This document shows, one piece after another, positions 50,720 to 63,414 of a stretch of 64,000 nt of DNA (the first letter of the stretch is position 1; each line of letters starts with the position of its first letter). This DNA comes from Streptomyces scopuliridis RB72 (lineage in GTDB: Bacteria; Actinomycetota; Actinomycetes; Streptomycetales; Streptomycetaceae): contig NZ_JOEI01000009.1 of NCBI RefSeq assembly GCF_000718095.1, positions 372,001 to 436,000 on the forward strand, written 5' to 3'. The translations under genes were made by a program, and so were the position numbers. Under the pieces are notes generated by a model. It had not been told where the DNA came from. It saw only the letters and a list, made by a program, of their open reading frames with translations, and did not search any database.

Positions 50720-51958
50720 ATGATCGCCTCTCCCCGATCTGCCGCGTCCGTACCCCCGCACCGGCCCCACCGGTCCCACCGGCCGCACCGCGTCGACGCG
50801 CTGATCGCCCTCGCCGGTCTGGTCGGCGGCATCGCCCTGTGGGCCGTGGGGCTGCACACCCAGGGCGGCCGACCGCTGCCCGGGGCCTGGGTGCTGCTGC
50901 CGCTGACCGTCATGGCGGCGTTGGAGCTGCTGCGCAGGTCGGCGCCGCAGACCGCGCTGGTCATCGGCACGCTCGCGCTGGTGGCCGATCAGTTCACCAT
51001 CGGCAGTCTGGCGACGGTGGTGATGTTCACGGACGTGATGTACGCGGCCGTGCTGTACGGGACACCCGCCGCCGCCCGCCGTATCCCCTGGACCACCGGG
51101 CTGATCACGGTCGCGGTGACGATCGGCTTCGTCACCTGGCTGCGCACGCCCGAGGCGCTGCTGATCGGGGTGGTCACCGCGCTGATCAGCTTCTTTCCGG
51201 CCAGTACCGGCGTTCTCGTACGCAACCACCGGGACGCCGCCGAGTCGGCGCGGCTACGGGCCGAGCAGACGGCGCTGCTGGCCGAGATGGACCGGACCCA
51301 GGCGGTGGCCGCCGAGCGCGCGCGGATGGCCCGTGAGCTGCATGACATGGTCGCCAACCATCTCTCGGCGATCGCCATCCACTCGACGGCCGCGCTCTCG
51401 CTGGACGACGAGCGCACGTCCCGGGACGCGCTCGGCGTCATCCGGGAGAACAGCGTCGAGGGGCTGGCCGAGATGCGACGGCTGATCGGGCTGCTGCGCG
51501 AGAGCGACGACACCGGTACGGTGTCCGCCGCGCCGACGCTGCGGGCGCTGGACACGCTGCTGGAGCAGGCCCGTACGAACGGTGCCTCCAGCGGGCTGCG
51601 CTTCACCCTGGACGACCGGCGCGACGAGGGCGCCGGGCTGCCCACGCCCATCGATCTGGCCGCGTACCGCATCATCCAGGAGTCGCTGACCAACGCCCTC
51701 AAGCACGCGGTTCCCGGCACGATCACCGTCGAGCTGGACGGGGCGGAGCGCGCGCTGACGGTACGGGTCCGCAGCCCGTTCGGTGACCGGCCGGGGCCGC
51801 GCGCGCCGGGGTCGGGCGCCGGTCTGGTCGGGATGCGCGAGCGGGTCGAGCTGCTGGACGGAGACTTCGAGGCGGGTCCCGTCACCGCGGCCGACGGGGG
51901 AAAGATCTGGCTGGTACGGGCCGAACTGCCGGTCGTGGAAGGGCGGGAGAGAGCATGA
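50720..51958 (+). CDS. chiS: Sensor histidine kinase ChiS (NarL-type partner)
   Basis: 412 aa from the ATG at 50720. The GGAGGG is only about one base away, so the in-frame GTG at 50705 or another start is possible. Four to six N-terminal membrane segments to about 165, then HisKA_3 with phospho-acceptor His in ARMARELHDMVANHLSAI, and HATPase AYRIIQESLTNALKHA plus GAGLVGMRERVELLDG. No large extracellular sensor, so it senses within the membrane or through a partner. Position and partner match ChiS of the S. coelicolor chiC locus. The stop overlaps chiR as ATGA. Confidence 0.88.
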   Translation: MIASPRSAASVPPHRPHRSHRPHRVDALIALAGLVGGIALWAVGLHTQGGRPLPGAWVLLPLTVMAALELLRRSAPQTALVIGTLALVADQFTIGSLATVVMFTDVMYAAVLYGTPAAARRIPWTTGLITVAVTIGFVTWLRTPEALLIGVVTALISFFPASTGVLVRNHRDAAESARLRAEQTALLAEMDRTQAVAAERARMARELHDMVANHLSAIAIHSTAALSLDDERTSRDALGVIRENSVEGLAEMRRLIGLLRESDDTGTVSAAPTLRALDTLLEQARTNGASSGLRFTLDDRRDEGAGLPTPIDLAAYRIIQESLTNALKHAVPGTITVELDGAERALTVRVRSPFGDRPGPRAPGSGAGLVGMRERVELLDGDFEAGPVTAADGGKIWLVRAELPVVEGRERA

Positions 51959-52605
51959 CGATCCGGGTGCTGGTCGCGGAGGACCAGTCGGCGGTACGCG
52001 CGGGGCTGGTGCTCATCCTGCGCAGCGCGCCGGACATCGAGGTCGTCGGGGAGGCGTCGGACGGCGAGGAGGCGGTCACGCGGGCCCGGGAGCTGCGGCC
52101 CGATCTGGTGCTGATGGATGTGCAGATGCCCCGGCTCGACGGGGTGTCGGCGACCCGGAAGGTGGTCGCGGAGCGGCTCGCCGATGTGCTGGTGCTGACC
52201 ACCTTCGATCTGGACGAGTACGTTTTCGGGGCGCTGCGGGCCGGGGCCTCGGGCTTTCTGCTGAAGAACGCGGAGGCCGGTGAACTGCTCGCGGCCGTAC
52301 GGACGGTGGCGCGCGGCGAGGGCCTGATCGCCCCGGCCGTCACCCGCCGGCTCATCGCGGAATTCGCGGCGCCGACGCCCGTACGCCCCGCCGGCGCGCC
52401 CGATCCGGCGATCCTGGACGTCCTCACGCGCCGGGAGCGCGAGGTTCTCTCGTGCCTGGGCCAGGGGCTGTCGAACGCCGAGATCGCGGGTCGCCTCACC
52501 ATGGCCGAGGCGACCGTGAAGACCCATGTGAGCAGATTGCTGGGCAAGTTGGAGCTGCGCAGCCGGGTGCAGGCCGCCGTCCTCGCCCAGGAACTGGGAA
52601 TCTGA
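51955..52605 (+). CDS. chiR: NarL/FixJ-type response regulator ChiR
   Basis: 216 aa. Receiver: AEDQSAVRAGLVLIL, phospho-acceptor Asp in LVLMDVQMPRLDGV, VLTTFDLDEYVFGALRAGASGFLLKN. C-terminal LuxR HTH: LTRREREVLSCLGQGLSNAEIAGRLTMAEATVKTHVSRLLGKL. Upstream of chiC and coupled to chiS; in S. coelicolor ChiR binds the chiC promoter and is needed for its induction by chitin (established). Confidence 0.92.
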   Translation: MTIRVLVAEDQSAVRAGLVLILRSAPDIEVVGEASDGEEAVTRARELRPDLVLMDVQMPRLDGVSATRKVVAERLADVLVLTTFDLDEYVFGALRAGASGFLLKNAEAGELLAAVRTVARGEGLIAPAVTRRLIAEFAAPTPVRPAGAPDPAILDVLTRREREVLSCLGQGLSNAEIAGRLTMAEATVKTHVSRLLGKLELRSRVQAAVLAQELGI

Positions 52606-52623
52606 CCAGCAACTCCTCACCTT

Positions 52624-52656
52624 TGGTCTGGACCTATTGACGAGTGGTCCAGACCT
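52624..52656 (+). promoter_or_regulatory. Two DasR-like boxes flanking the chiC -35 element
   Basis: TGGTCTGGACCT (52624-52635) and TGGTCCAGACCT (52645-52656), 21 bases apart, each two mismatches from TGGTCTAGACCA. Direct repeats of this type control Streptomyces chitinase promoters and match the dre element of the GlcNAc repressor DasR. Confidence 0.85.
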
Positions 52657-52665
52657 TCCTACTCT
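52637..52665 (+). promoter_or_regulatory. chiC promoter
   Basis: TTGACG at 52637-52642, 17-base spacer, TACTCT at 52660-52665; the -35 lies between the two DasR-like boxes, so repressor binding would exclude polymerase. Confidence 0.75.
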
Positions 52666-52750
52666 CACCGCACACACTGCGGTGAGCCGTCGCAGGGTGA
52701 GCAGTGCACGGACCACCCCGTTTTGTCCTGTACTCACCTGAGGAGCACGC

Positions 52751-54607
52751 TTGAACTCCCAACCCGCCCTCCACAGACCCCGATTCAGATCCAGAGCCGT
52801 CGCGGGCCTCACCGCGCTGCTGCTGCCTCTGGCCGCCCTCGTCGGGCTGGCCACCCCCGCACAGGCCGCCGCCTCGGCCACCGCCTCGTACACCAAGGTC
52901 TCCGACTGGGGCACGGGCTTCGAGGGCAAGTGGACGGTGAAGAACACCGGCACCACGAGCCTCAGCTCCTGGACCGTCGAGTGGGACTTCCCGGCCGGTA
53001 CGGCGGTCACCTCCGGCTGGGACGCCGACATCACCGGAGCGGCCAACCACTGGACCGCCAAGAACAAGACCTGGAACGGCACGCTCGCCCCCGGCGCGAC
53101 CGTCACCTTCGGCTTCAACGGCACCGGGGCGGGCGCCCCGGCCGGCTGCAAGCTCAACGGCGGCTCGTGCGACGGCGGCCCCGGCGTCCCGGGCGACAAC
53201 CCGCCCTCGGCCCCCGGCACCCCGACCGCGAGCGAGATCACCAACACCTCGGTCAAGCTGAGCTGGACCGCGGCCACGGACGACAACGGCATCAAGAACT
53301 ACGACGTCCTGCGGGACGGCACGAAGGTCGCCACGGTCACCGGTACGACGTACACCAACACCGGTCTGACCGCGGGCACCGACTACTCGTACACCGTCCA
53401 GGCCCGTGACACGGCCGACCAGACGGGCCCGCTCAGCGGCGCCCGCGCGGTCCGTACGACCGGTGGCGACCCGGGCCCGGGTCCAGGGCCCGGCGGCAAG
53501 GTCAAGCTCGGCTACTTCACCGAGTGGGGCGTCTACGGCCGGAACTACCACGTCAAGAACCTGGACACGTCCGGTTCCGCGGCCAAGATCACCCACATCA
53601 ACTACGCCTTCGGCAATGTCACCGGCGGCAAGTGCACCATCGGTGACTCCTACGCCGACTACGAGAAGGCGTACACCGCCGACCAGTCCGTCGACGGCGT
53701 CGCCGACACCTGGGACCAGCCGCTGCGCGGCAGCTTCAACCAGCTGCGCAAGCTCAAGGCGAAGTACCCGCACATCAAGGTCCTCTGGTCGTTCGGCGGC
53801 TGGACCTGGTCCGGCGGCTTCGGCCAGGCCGTACAGAACCCGGCCGCCTTCGCGCAGTCCTGCTACGACCTGGTGGAGGACCCGCGCTGGGCCGATGTCT
53901 TCGACGGCATCGACCTGGACTGGGAGTACCCCAACGCCTGCGGTCTGACCTGTGACACCAGCGGCCCCGCGTCGTTCAAGAACATGATGCAGGCCATGCG
54001 CGCCAAGTTCGGCCCCAACAACCTGGTCACGGCCGCCACCACGGCGGACGCCTCGGCCGGCGGCAAGATCGACAAGGTCGACTACGCGGGCGCGGCCCAG
54101 TACATGGACTGGTTCAACGTCATGACGTACGACTTCTTCGGCGCCTTCGCCGCGCAGGGCCCGACGGCCCCGCACTCCCCGCTCACCTCGTACCCGGGCA
54201 TCCCGCAGGCGGGCTTCAACTCCGCCGAGGCGATAGCCAAGTTCAAGGCGCAGGGCGTGCCGGCCAACAAACTGCTGCTCGGTATCGGCTTCTACGGACG
54301 CGGCTGGACGGGCGTGACCCAGGACGCACCGGGCGGCACCGCGACCGGCGCCGCTCCCGGTACGTACGAGGCGGGGATCGAGGACTACAAGGTCCTCAAG
54401 AACACCTGCCCGCCCACCGGCACCATCGCGGGCACCTCGTACGCCAAGTGCGGCAGCAACTGGTGGAGTTACGACACCCCGGCCACCATCACGTCCAAGA
54501 TGGCCTGGGCGAACCAGCAGAGCCTGGGAGGCGCCTTCTTCTGGGACTTCACGGGTGACACCGCCAACGGCGAGCTGGTGACCGCGATCAAGAGCGGTCT
54601 CGGATAG
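52751..54607 (+). CDS. chiC: Secreted chitinase ChiC (CBM2-FnIII-GH18)
   Basis: 618 aa, TTG start with GAGGAG seven bases upstream. Twin-Arg-free signal peptide ending ATPAQA (about residue 39). Family 2 carbohydrate-binding module about 44-140, fibronectin III about 155-235, Gly/Pro linker, GH18 barrel about 250-618 with FDGIDLDWEYP: Asp385, Asp388, Asp390 and catalytic Glu392. Order and length match S. coelicolor ChiC (SCO5376). Endo-acting on chitin outside the cell; induced through ChiSR and repressed by DasR. Four Cys pairs are plausible in the catalytic domain. Confidence 0.96.
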   Translation: MNSQPALHRPRFRSRAVAGLTALLLPLAALVGLATPAQAAASATASYTKVSDWGTGFEGKWTVKNTGTTSLSSWTVEWDFPAGTAVTSGWDADITGAANHWTAKNKTWNGTLAPGATVTFGFNGTGAGAPAGCKLNGGSCDGGPGVPGDNPPSAPGTPTASEITNTSVKLSWTAATDDNGIKNYDVLRDGTKVATVTGTTYTNTGLTAGTDYSYTVQARDTADQTGPLSGARAVRTTGGDPGPGPGPGGKVKLGYFTEWGVYGRNYHVKNLDTSGSAAKITHINYAFGNVTGGKCTIGDSYADYEKAYTADQSVDGVADTWDQPLRGSFNQLRKLKAKYPHIKVLWSFGGWTWSGGFGQAVQNPAAFAQSCYDLVEDPRWADVFDGIDLDWEYPNACGLTCDTSGPASFKNMMQAMRAKFGPNNLVTAATTADASAGGKIDKVDYAGAAQYMDWFNVMTYDFFGAFAAQGPTAPHSPLTSYPGIPQAGFNSAEAIAKFKAQGVPANKLLLGIGFYGRGWTGVTQDAPGGTATGAAPGTYEAGIEDYKVLKNTCPPTGTIAGTSYAKCGSNWWSYDTPATITSKMAWANQQSLGGAFFWDFTGDTANGELVTAIKSGLG

Positions 54608-54623
54608 CCGGAACGGCACATAG

Positions 54624-54655
54624 GAAGGGGGCGGCGCCCGAGCGCCGCCCCCTTC
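54624..54655 (+). terminator. chiC terminator
   Basis: 14-bp perfect stem (GAAGGGGGCGGCGC with its complement) and loop CCGA, followed by AGTGTGTTTG; 17 bases after the chiC stop. Confidence 0.9.
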
Positions 54656-54684
54656 AGTGTGTTTGCCAGGGCCCTGAGCGGGGC

Positions 54685-55131
54685 TCAGGCCACATTCACC
54701 CGTTGTCCGGGCGGAGCCGCCTCCAGCCAGGCGAGAAAGCCGGTGAGGGCGTCATCACTCATCGCCAGCTCCAGCCGGACCCCGCTGTGCGCACAGCCCA
54801 GGATGACCGCGTCGGAGAGCAGCGCCAGCTCCTCCTCGCCCTCGGGCGCGCGGCGCGACAGCACCTCGATCGCGGAGCGCTCCAGCGTACGGCGCGGACG
54901 CGGGGCGTAGGAGAAGACCCGGAACCAGTTGATGCGGTCGCCGTTGTAGCGGGCGACGCCGTACACCCAGCCCTTGCCGGAGAGATCGGGCTCCGCCGGC
55001 ACGTTCCAGCGCAGACTGCAGTCGAACGTCCCGCCGGAGCGCTGGATCAGCCGCCGGCGCAGACCGAAGACGAAGAGCCCCACCGCAACCAGTACGACGA
55101 CCAGTCCGCAAATGAGCAGAGCGAGGACCAT
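54685..55131 (-). CDS. DUF2550 family membrane-anchored protein
   Basis: 148 aa. One N-terminal membrane span (VLALLICGLVVVLVAVGLFVFGLRRR), then a cytoplasmic domain with the DUF2550 landmarks GGTFDCSLRW, GWVYGVARYNGDRINWFRVFSYAPRPRRTL, and SGVRLELAMSDDALTGFLAWLEAAPPGQ. Conserved downstream of atpC in Actinobacteria (SCO5375-like) but of unknown function. The ATG at 55131 has GGAGG ten bases upstream. A structured 50-base region separates it from atpC. Confidence 0.88.
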   Translation of the reverse strand: MVLALLICGLVVVLVAVGLFVFGLRRRLIQRSGGTFDCSLRWNVPAEPDLSGKGWVYGVARYNGDRINWFRVFSYAPRPRRTLERSAIEVLSRRAPEGEEELALLSDAVILGCAHSGVRLELAMSDDALTGFLAWLEAAPPGQRVNVA

Positions 55132-55187
55132 CAAACACCGACCTCCTCGCCTCATTCAGTACCGGAACAGGAACCGCACCCGCATCG

Positions 55188-55237
55188 CCTCAGCCGCGAC
55201 CCGGTCCGGAGGGATCCGGAACGAGCCGCGGCTGAGG
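55188..55237 (-). terminator. Nested hairpin after atpC (operon terminator)
   Basis: Outer arms CCTCAGCCGCG and CGCGGCTGAGG (11 bp) enclose a smaller TCCGG/CCGGA hairpin. It lies 22 bases past the atpC stop and likely ends the ATP synthase transcript. Confidence 0.7.
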
Positions 55238-55258
55238 ATAAATCAGTGGTGACAGCGC

Positions 55259-55633
55259 TCAGCGCACCGCCACCGCACGCAGTCGGACGTCGGCGCGCCG
55301 TTCGGCGGCGTCGTCGGCATCCGACTTCGCGCGTTCCAGCGCACGCTCGGCGCGCTGGGTGTCGATCTCATCCGCAAGCTCGGCGATCTCCGCCAGCAGC
55401 GAAAGCTTGTTGTCGGCGAACGAGAGGAAACCGCCGTGGACAGCGGCCACGATCGTTTCGCCCTCACTCGTACGAATGGTCACCGGGCCCGACTCCAGCA
55501 CACCGAGCAGCGGCTGGTGACCGGGCATGACGCCGATGTCGCCGGACGTGGTGCGCGCGACGACCAGGGTGGCCTCGCCGGACCAGATACTGCGGTCAGC
55601 GGCGACCAGCTCGACATGCAGCTCAGCAGCCAA
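55259..55633 (-). CDS. atpC: ATP synthase F1 epsilon subunit
   Basis: 124 aa. N-terminal beta-sandwich AAELHVELVAADRSIWSGEATLVVARTTSGDIGVMPGHQPLLGVLESG, then VHGGFLSFADNKLSLLAE, then a C-terminal helical part (ERALERAKSDADDAAERRADVRL). Central stalk subunit with inhibitory C-terminus. Last gene of the operon, 123 bases after atpD across a 15-bp hairpin that may lower or separately control its expression. Confidence 0.96.
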   Translation of the reverse strand: MAAELHVELVAADRSIWSGEATLVVARTTSGDIGVMPGHQPLLGVLESGPVTIRTSEGETIVAAVHGGFLSFADNKLSLLAEIAELADEIDTQRAERALERAKSDADDAAERRADVRLRAVAVR

Positions 55634-55710
55634 GGGTGGCTCCTCGGGTCACCACCCGGCCGTATCGCCGGGTGTTGGCTTCAATTCTATGGGGTGTCGA
55701 TAAGAGAGCG

Positions 55711-55745
55711 ACGGAGGGGGGCGGGAGGTACCCGCCCCCCTCCGT
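55711..55745 (-). terminator. 15-bp perfect hairpin between atpD and atpC
   Basis: ACGGAGGGGGGCGGG pairs with CCCGCCCCCCTCCGT, loop AGGTA on the plus strand, 11 bases after the atpD stop. Downstream on the minus strand are CTCTCTTATC and a TAGAAT box. It looks like an intra-operon attenuator followed by a possible atpC promoter. Confidence 0.75.
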
Positions 55746-55756
55746 GCGCCGACGGG

Positions 55757-58140
<2,384 letters not shown>

Positions 58141-58160
58141 GAGTCAGGTCCCTTCCGTCG

Positions 58161-59756
58161 TCACTTGGAGACGCTGACGGCCGGCGCGTCGTCGCCGAGG
58201 AGCTTGCCGTCCGAGGTCTCGAACTGCCGCTTGAAGGCGGTGATGGCGTCCGCGATCGACTGGATCGTGTCGTCGGACATCTTGGCGCCCTCGGCGATGC
58301 TGGTCAGCAGGTCCTTGCGCTCACGGCGCAGGTACTCCAGCAGCTCGCTCTCGAAGCGACGGATGTCGGCGACCGGTACGTCGTCCATCTTGCCGTTGGT
58401 GCCGGCCCAGACGGAGACGACCTGCTCCTCCACCGGGAACGGCGCGTACTGCGGCTGCTTCAGCAGCTCGACCATGCGCTTACCGCGCTCCAGGGACGCC
58501 TTGGACGCCGCGTCCAGGTCGGAACCGAAGGACGCGAACGCCTCCAGCTCACGGTACTGGGCGAGGTCCACACGCAGTCGGCCGGAGACCTGCCGCATGG
58601 CCTTGTGCTGGGCGGAGCCACCGACTCGGGAGACCGAGATACCGACGTTCAGCGCGGGCCGCTGGCCGGCGTTGAACAGGTCGGACTCCAGGAAGCACTG
58701 TCCGTCGGTGATGGAGATGACGTTGGTCGGAATGAACGCCGACACGTCGTTGGCCTTCGTCTCGACGATCGGGAGACCCGTCATCGAACCGGCGCCCATG
58801 TCGTCGGAGAGCTTGGCGCAGCGCTCCAGCAGACGCGAGTGCAGGTAGAAGACGTCGCCCGGGTAGGCCTCACGGCCCGGCGGACGGCGCAGCAGCAGGG
58901 ACACGGCGCGGTAGGCGTCGGCCTGCTTCGAGAGGTCGTCGAAGATGATCAGGACGTGCTTGCCCTGGTACATCCAGTGCTGGCCGATGGCCGAACCGGT
59001 GTACGGCGCCAGGTACTTGAAGCCGGCCGGGTCGGACGCGGGGGCGGCGACGATCGTCGTGTACTCAAGGGCGCCCGCCTCCTCCAGCGCACCGCGGACA
59101 CCCGCGATGGTGGAGCCCTTCTGGCCGATGGCGACGTAGATGCAGCGGACCTGCTTGTTGGTGTCGCCCGAGCGCCAGTTGTCGCGCTGGTTGATGATCG
59201 TGTCGACGGCCAGAGCGGTCTTGCCGGTCTGCCGGTCGCCGATGATCAGCTGACGCTGGCCACGGCCGATCGGCACCATGGCGTCGACAGCCTTGTAGCC
59301 GGTCTGCATCGGCTCGTGGACCGACTTACGGACCATGACGCCCGGGGCCTGCAGCTCCAGGGCGCGGCGGCCTTCGGTCTCGATCTCGCCGAGGCCGTCG
59401 ATCGGGTTGCCGAGCGGGTCGACCACGCGACCCAGGTAGCCCTCGCCGACAGCGACGGAGAGGACCTCGCCGGTACGGGTGACCGACTGACCCTCCTCGA
59501 TACCGCTGAACTCGCCGAGGATGATCGAACCGATCTCGCGCTCCTCAAGGTTGAGGGCGAGACCAAGGGTGCCGTCCTCGAACTTCAGCAGCTCGTTCGC
59601 CATGGCCGAGGGAAGACCCTCGACCTTCGCGATGCCGTCACCGGCCACGCTGACCGTACCGACCTCCTCGCGCGAGGCCGCGTCCGGCTTGTACGACTGG
59701 ACAAAGTTCTCCAGCGCGTCCCGGATCTCCTCCGGCCGGATCGTGAGCTCCGCCAT
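58161..59756 (-). CDS. atpA: ATP synthase F1 alpha subunit
   Basis: 531 aa from the ATG at 59756 ([19 protein letters not shown]); the open frame continues into the long atpH-atpA spacer but lacks homology there. P-loop [14 protein letters not shown], signature [10 protein letters not shown], Arg finger region in the same segment. Non-catalytic nucleotide-binding subunit. Confidence 0.98.
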   Translation of the reverse strand: MAELTIRPEEIRDALENFVQSYKPDAASREEVGTVSVAGDGIAKVEGLPSAMANELLKFEDGTLGLALNLEEREIGSIILGEFSGIEEGQSVTRTGEVLSVAVGEGYLGRVVDPLGNPIDGLGEIETEGRRALELQAPGVMVRKSVHEPMQTGYKAVDAMVPIGRGQRQLIIGDRQTGKTALAVDTIINQRDNWRSGDTNKQVRCIYVAIGQKGSTIAGVRGALEEAGALEYTTIVAAPASDPAGFKYLAPYTGSAIGQHWMYQGKHVLIIFDDLSKQADAYRAVSLLLRRPPGREAYPGDVFYLHSRLLERCAKLSDDMGAGSMTGLPIVETKANDVSAFIPTNVISITDGQCFLESDLFNAGQRPALNVGISVSRVGGSAQHKAMRQVSGRLRVDLAQYRELEAFASFGSDLDAASKASLERGKRMVELLKQPQYAPFPVEEQVVSVWAGTNGKMDDVPVADIRRFESELLEYLRRERKDLLTSIAEGAKMSDDTIQSIADAITAFKRQFETSDGKLLGDDAPAVSVSK

Positions 59757-59810
59757 CTGGGTTCCCTGCTCTCCTTGTTGGGCCCGAAGTTTCTTTGGGG
59801 GTCTGCGGGT

Positions 59811-59926
59811 CTGGGGGCGACCCCCAGGAATCTTCTGCAATTTCTGCACGGCCCAACCGGGCCGCTGGTGTTGCTCTGTTCTGTTGCCTGCGTCTGCCTG
59901 CGTCCGCGGACGGCTCCGCCGTCCGT
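59811..59926 (-). repeat. Three hairpins in the atpH-atpA spacer
   Basis: CTGGGGG/CCCCCAG at 59811-59827, GGCCC/GGGCC at 59850-59863 and GGACGGC/GCCGTCC at 59908-59924. They fill much of a 172-base spacer, by far the longest within the F1 part of the operon, and may mark an mRNA-processing or attenuation region. Confidence 0.6.
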
Positions 59927-59928
59927 CG

Positions 59929-60744
59929 TCAGCCCGCGAGTCGCCGTTCCGCCTCTTCGAGACGGTCCGCGACGGTGCCGTTGATGACCTCGTCGCCGAC
60001 CCGCACCGAGATCCCGCCGAGGACCTCGGGGTCCACGTCCAGGTTCAGATGCATCGGGTGGCCGTACAGCCTGGCCAGAGCGGCGCCGAGACGCTGCTTC
60101 TGTCCGTCGCTGAGCGGCACGGCCGAGGTGACGACGGCGACCAACCGGTCCCGGCGCGCCGCGGCGAGCCGGGACAGGGTCTGGAGACCCGCTTCCAGGC
60201 TACGTCCCCGGGGCCGGGTCACGAGACGCACTACCAGACGCTCGGTGGCCGGATTGGCCCGGCCGCCCAGCAGACCGTTGAGGAGCCCGGTCTTGGCGGT
60301 GGTCGTCGCCGACCGGTCGGTCAGCGCGGCCCGCAGCGCGGGGCTGGACTCGACGATCCGGCCGAACCGGAACAGCTCGTCCTCCACGTTGTCCAGCGAA
60401 CCGGCCTGCTGCGCGGCGGTGAGCTCGGCGGTCGCCGAGAGCTCCTCCACCGAGTCGACCAGGTCACGCGGCTGCGACCAGCGGGAGCGGACCATGCCGG
60501 AGACCAGATCGGCGGCCGGACCGCCCACCTGACCGCTCAGCAGCCGTCCGGCCAGCTCGGCCTTGGCCTCGCCGGCCTGCGCCGGGTCGGTCAGGACCCG
60601 ACGCAGCGAGACCTCACGGTCGAGCAGCGCGGTCACGGCGGCCAGCTCTTCGGCGAGCTTCGCCGCGTCGACCGACGTGCTGTCGGTCAGCGCGTCGAGA
60701 CGCTCACGCGCGGCGGCCAGCGCCTCGCGGCTCGCTCCGTTCAT
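59929..60744 (-). CDS. atpH: ATP synthase delta subunit
   Basis: 271 aa, longer than the about 180 aa of most bacteria; the long form is normal for Actinobacteria. C-terminal domain with [54 protein letters not shown], the OSCP/delta signature. Peripheral-stalk cap binding alpha and b. The start overlaps the atpF stop as ATGA. Confidence 0.96.
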   Translation of the reverse strand: MNGASREALAAARERLDALTDSTSVDAAKLAEELAAVTALLDREVSLRRVLTDPAQAGEAKAELAGRLLSGQVGGPAADLVSGMVRSRWSQPRDLVDSVEELSATAELTAAQQAGSLDNVEDELFRFGRIVESSPALRAALTDRSATTTAKTGLLNGLLGGRANPATERLVVRLVTRPRGRSLEAGLQTLSRLAAARRDRLVAVVTSAVPLSDGQKQRLGAALARLYGHPMHLNLDVDPEVLGGISVRVGDEVINGTVADRLEEAERRLAG

Positions 60745-61295
60745 CGCGTGGCCTCGGCCTTCGAAGCGCCGTCCTCAAGCTCATCGAGGAAGCGGTCGAT
60801 GGTGCGGCTCTGCCGGGCGTGGTCCTCAAGGGACTCCCCGACGAGCTTGCCGGCCAGTTCGGTGGCGAGCTTGCCCACGTCCTGGCGCAGCGCGCTGGCC
60901 GCGGACTTGCGGTCGGCCTCGATCTGGGCGTGACCGGCGGCGACGATCTCCTCACGCTGCCGCTGACCTTCCGCCCTCATCTCCTGGATGATCGCGGTGC
61001 CCTGCTCGGTCGCCTCCTGGCGGAGCCTGGCGGCCTCGTGCCGGGCTTCGGCGAGCTGCGCCTTGTACTGCTCAAGGACGCTCTCCGCCTCGGTCTTGGC
61101 GGCGTCGGCCTTCTCGATACCGCCCTCGATGGCCTCGCGACGCTCTTCCAGAACCTTGTTGATGTTCGGAAGGAGCTTCTTGGCGAGGAGGCCGAAGACG
61201 ATGACGAAGGCGAGCAGGCCGATGACGAGCTCGGGAATCGGCGGAACGAGGGGGTTTTCACCCTCCGCAGCCGCGATAGTGAGCAGCGGGCTCAT
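60741..61295 (-). CDS. atpF: ATP synthase Fo b subunit
   Basis: 184 aa. Membrane anchor PIPELVIGLLAFVIVFGLLAKKLLP (about 19-43), then a long charged coiled coil (VLEERREAIEGGIEKADAAKTEAESVLEQYK). Peripheral stalk. AAGGCA precedes the ATG at 61295; 42 bases after atpE. Confidence 0.97.
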   Translation of the reverse strand: MSPLLTIAAAEGENPLVPPIPELVIGLLAFVIVFGLLAKKLLPNINKVLEERREAIEGGIEKADAAKTEAESVLEQYKAQLAEARHEAARLRQEATEQGTAIIQEMRAEGQRQREEIVAAGHAQIEADRKSAASALRQDVGKLATELAGKLVGESLEDHARQSRTIDRFLDELEDGASKAEATR

Positions 61296-61336
61296 ATCAG
61301 TGCCTTTCGTCTAGTGGACTGGTCGTGATGGTGAGA

Positions 61337-62466
<1,130 letters not shown>

Positions 62467-62691
62467 CGCGGGCTCCTTCAGCATGGCGCATAGGTACGGC
62501 AACCTCGTTGTGTCGGCGCGGCGCGCAGCCGCGGTTCGGCACTGGACTGGTGTAACGGATGTGGGGACGGCGGTCGGGCGTTGAGCCTCGCGTGAGAACA
62601 GGCGTCAGCTCGGATGCCCGCGCCCGCAATGCCGCAGTTGGCACCGGACGATAGCAGGATCCCGAACGGGCACTTATCCCGGCCCTACCTC

Positions 62692-63129
62692 TCACGCCGA
62701 CGACCCCGTCTTCTCGGCCTTTCCTGCGGACGAGGGTTCGGGGTCGACGTAGAGGATCTTGGCCTTCATGTGCGCGCGAGCCTGAGCGGCGACCCAGACG
62801 AGGGTCGTCACAACGAGCGTGAGAGCGAACGCCTTCGGGTTGAACAACGTGGTGTCCTTGAAGGCGGCCACGAAAATGAAAACGAGCAACAGCTGGGCGG
62901 TGTAGAGCATCAGCCCCATCGCCTGGAACAACTGCGGCAGCGACTTGGCCGTGCGCTGGAGAACCGTGAGCCCCATCCCCATGAAGAAGATCACCAACAG
63001 CGCGCCGACGGCGGCCCCCAGAGCTCCCTTGCCCCCCGCGACCACACCGCTGACCACAGCGGCGACAACGCCGGCGGCAGCAGTGGGCACGGCGGCGTGA
63101 AGGAGGTTCCGGACGTCGTTGGACGGCAT
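62692..63129 (-). CDS. atpI: ATP synthase AtpI-like protein
   Basis: 145 aa. Four hydrophobic stretches (AGVVAAVVSGVVAGGKGALGAAVGALLVIFFMGMGL, LMLYTAQLLLVFIFVAAF, LTLVVTTLVWVAAQAR), polar C-terminus. First gene of the operon, presumed assembly or c-ring helper as for AtpI elsewhere. GGAG eight bases upstream. A 225-base gap before atpB holds no ORF I can support. Confidence 0.9.
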   Translation of the reverse strand: MPSNDVRNLLHAAVPTAAAGVVAAVVSGVVAGGKGALGAAVGALLVIFFMGMGLTVLQRTAKSLPQLFQAMGLMLYTAQLLLVFIFVAAFKDTTLFNPKAFALTLVVTTLVWVAAQARAHMKAKILYVDPEPSSAGKAEKTGSSA

Positions 63130-63330
63130 GGCGGCAGCTCCGCTGAATGGGTGGGGCAGATGGTGTCGTCATGGACGAGCGTAGGCCCGGTCCGAGAGAG
63201 GGTTTCTCGGGCCAACGGACCGTCGCACTACGGTCCTTCGGCTCTGTCGCCGGGTCTCGTGAACAGTATCACAAACTATTTGATGAGGTCTTTACCATGG
63301 TGGTGTGCTGACTGTCACACATGAGAGTTA
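63130..63330 (-). promoter_or_regulatory. Upstream region of the atp operon
   Basis: AT-rich core near 63259-63300. On the minus strand GATACT, preceded by TG, could be an extended -10 element; a clear -35 is not visible. This is the only large gap before atpI and must carry the main operon promoter. Confidence 0.4.
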
Positions 63331-63396
63331 ACCCGCGCGTGTGTGCAGGACAGCGGTGCGTTGTGTCTGGTATTGGGCTCCGACGAGTGTAATGGC

Positions 63397-63414
63397 CCCA
63401 GGCTCAACGCCTGG
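63397..63414 (-). terminator. Hairpin at the end of the phosphotransferase gene
   Basis: CCCAGGC and GCCTGG with loop TCAAC; it overlaps the stop codon of the minus-strand gene. Confidence 0.4.
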
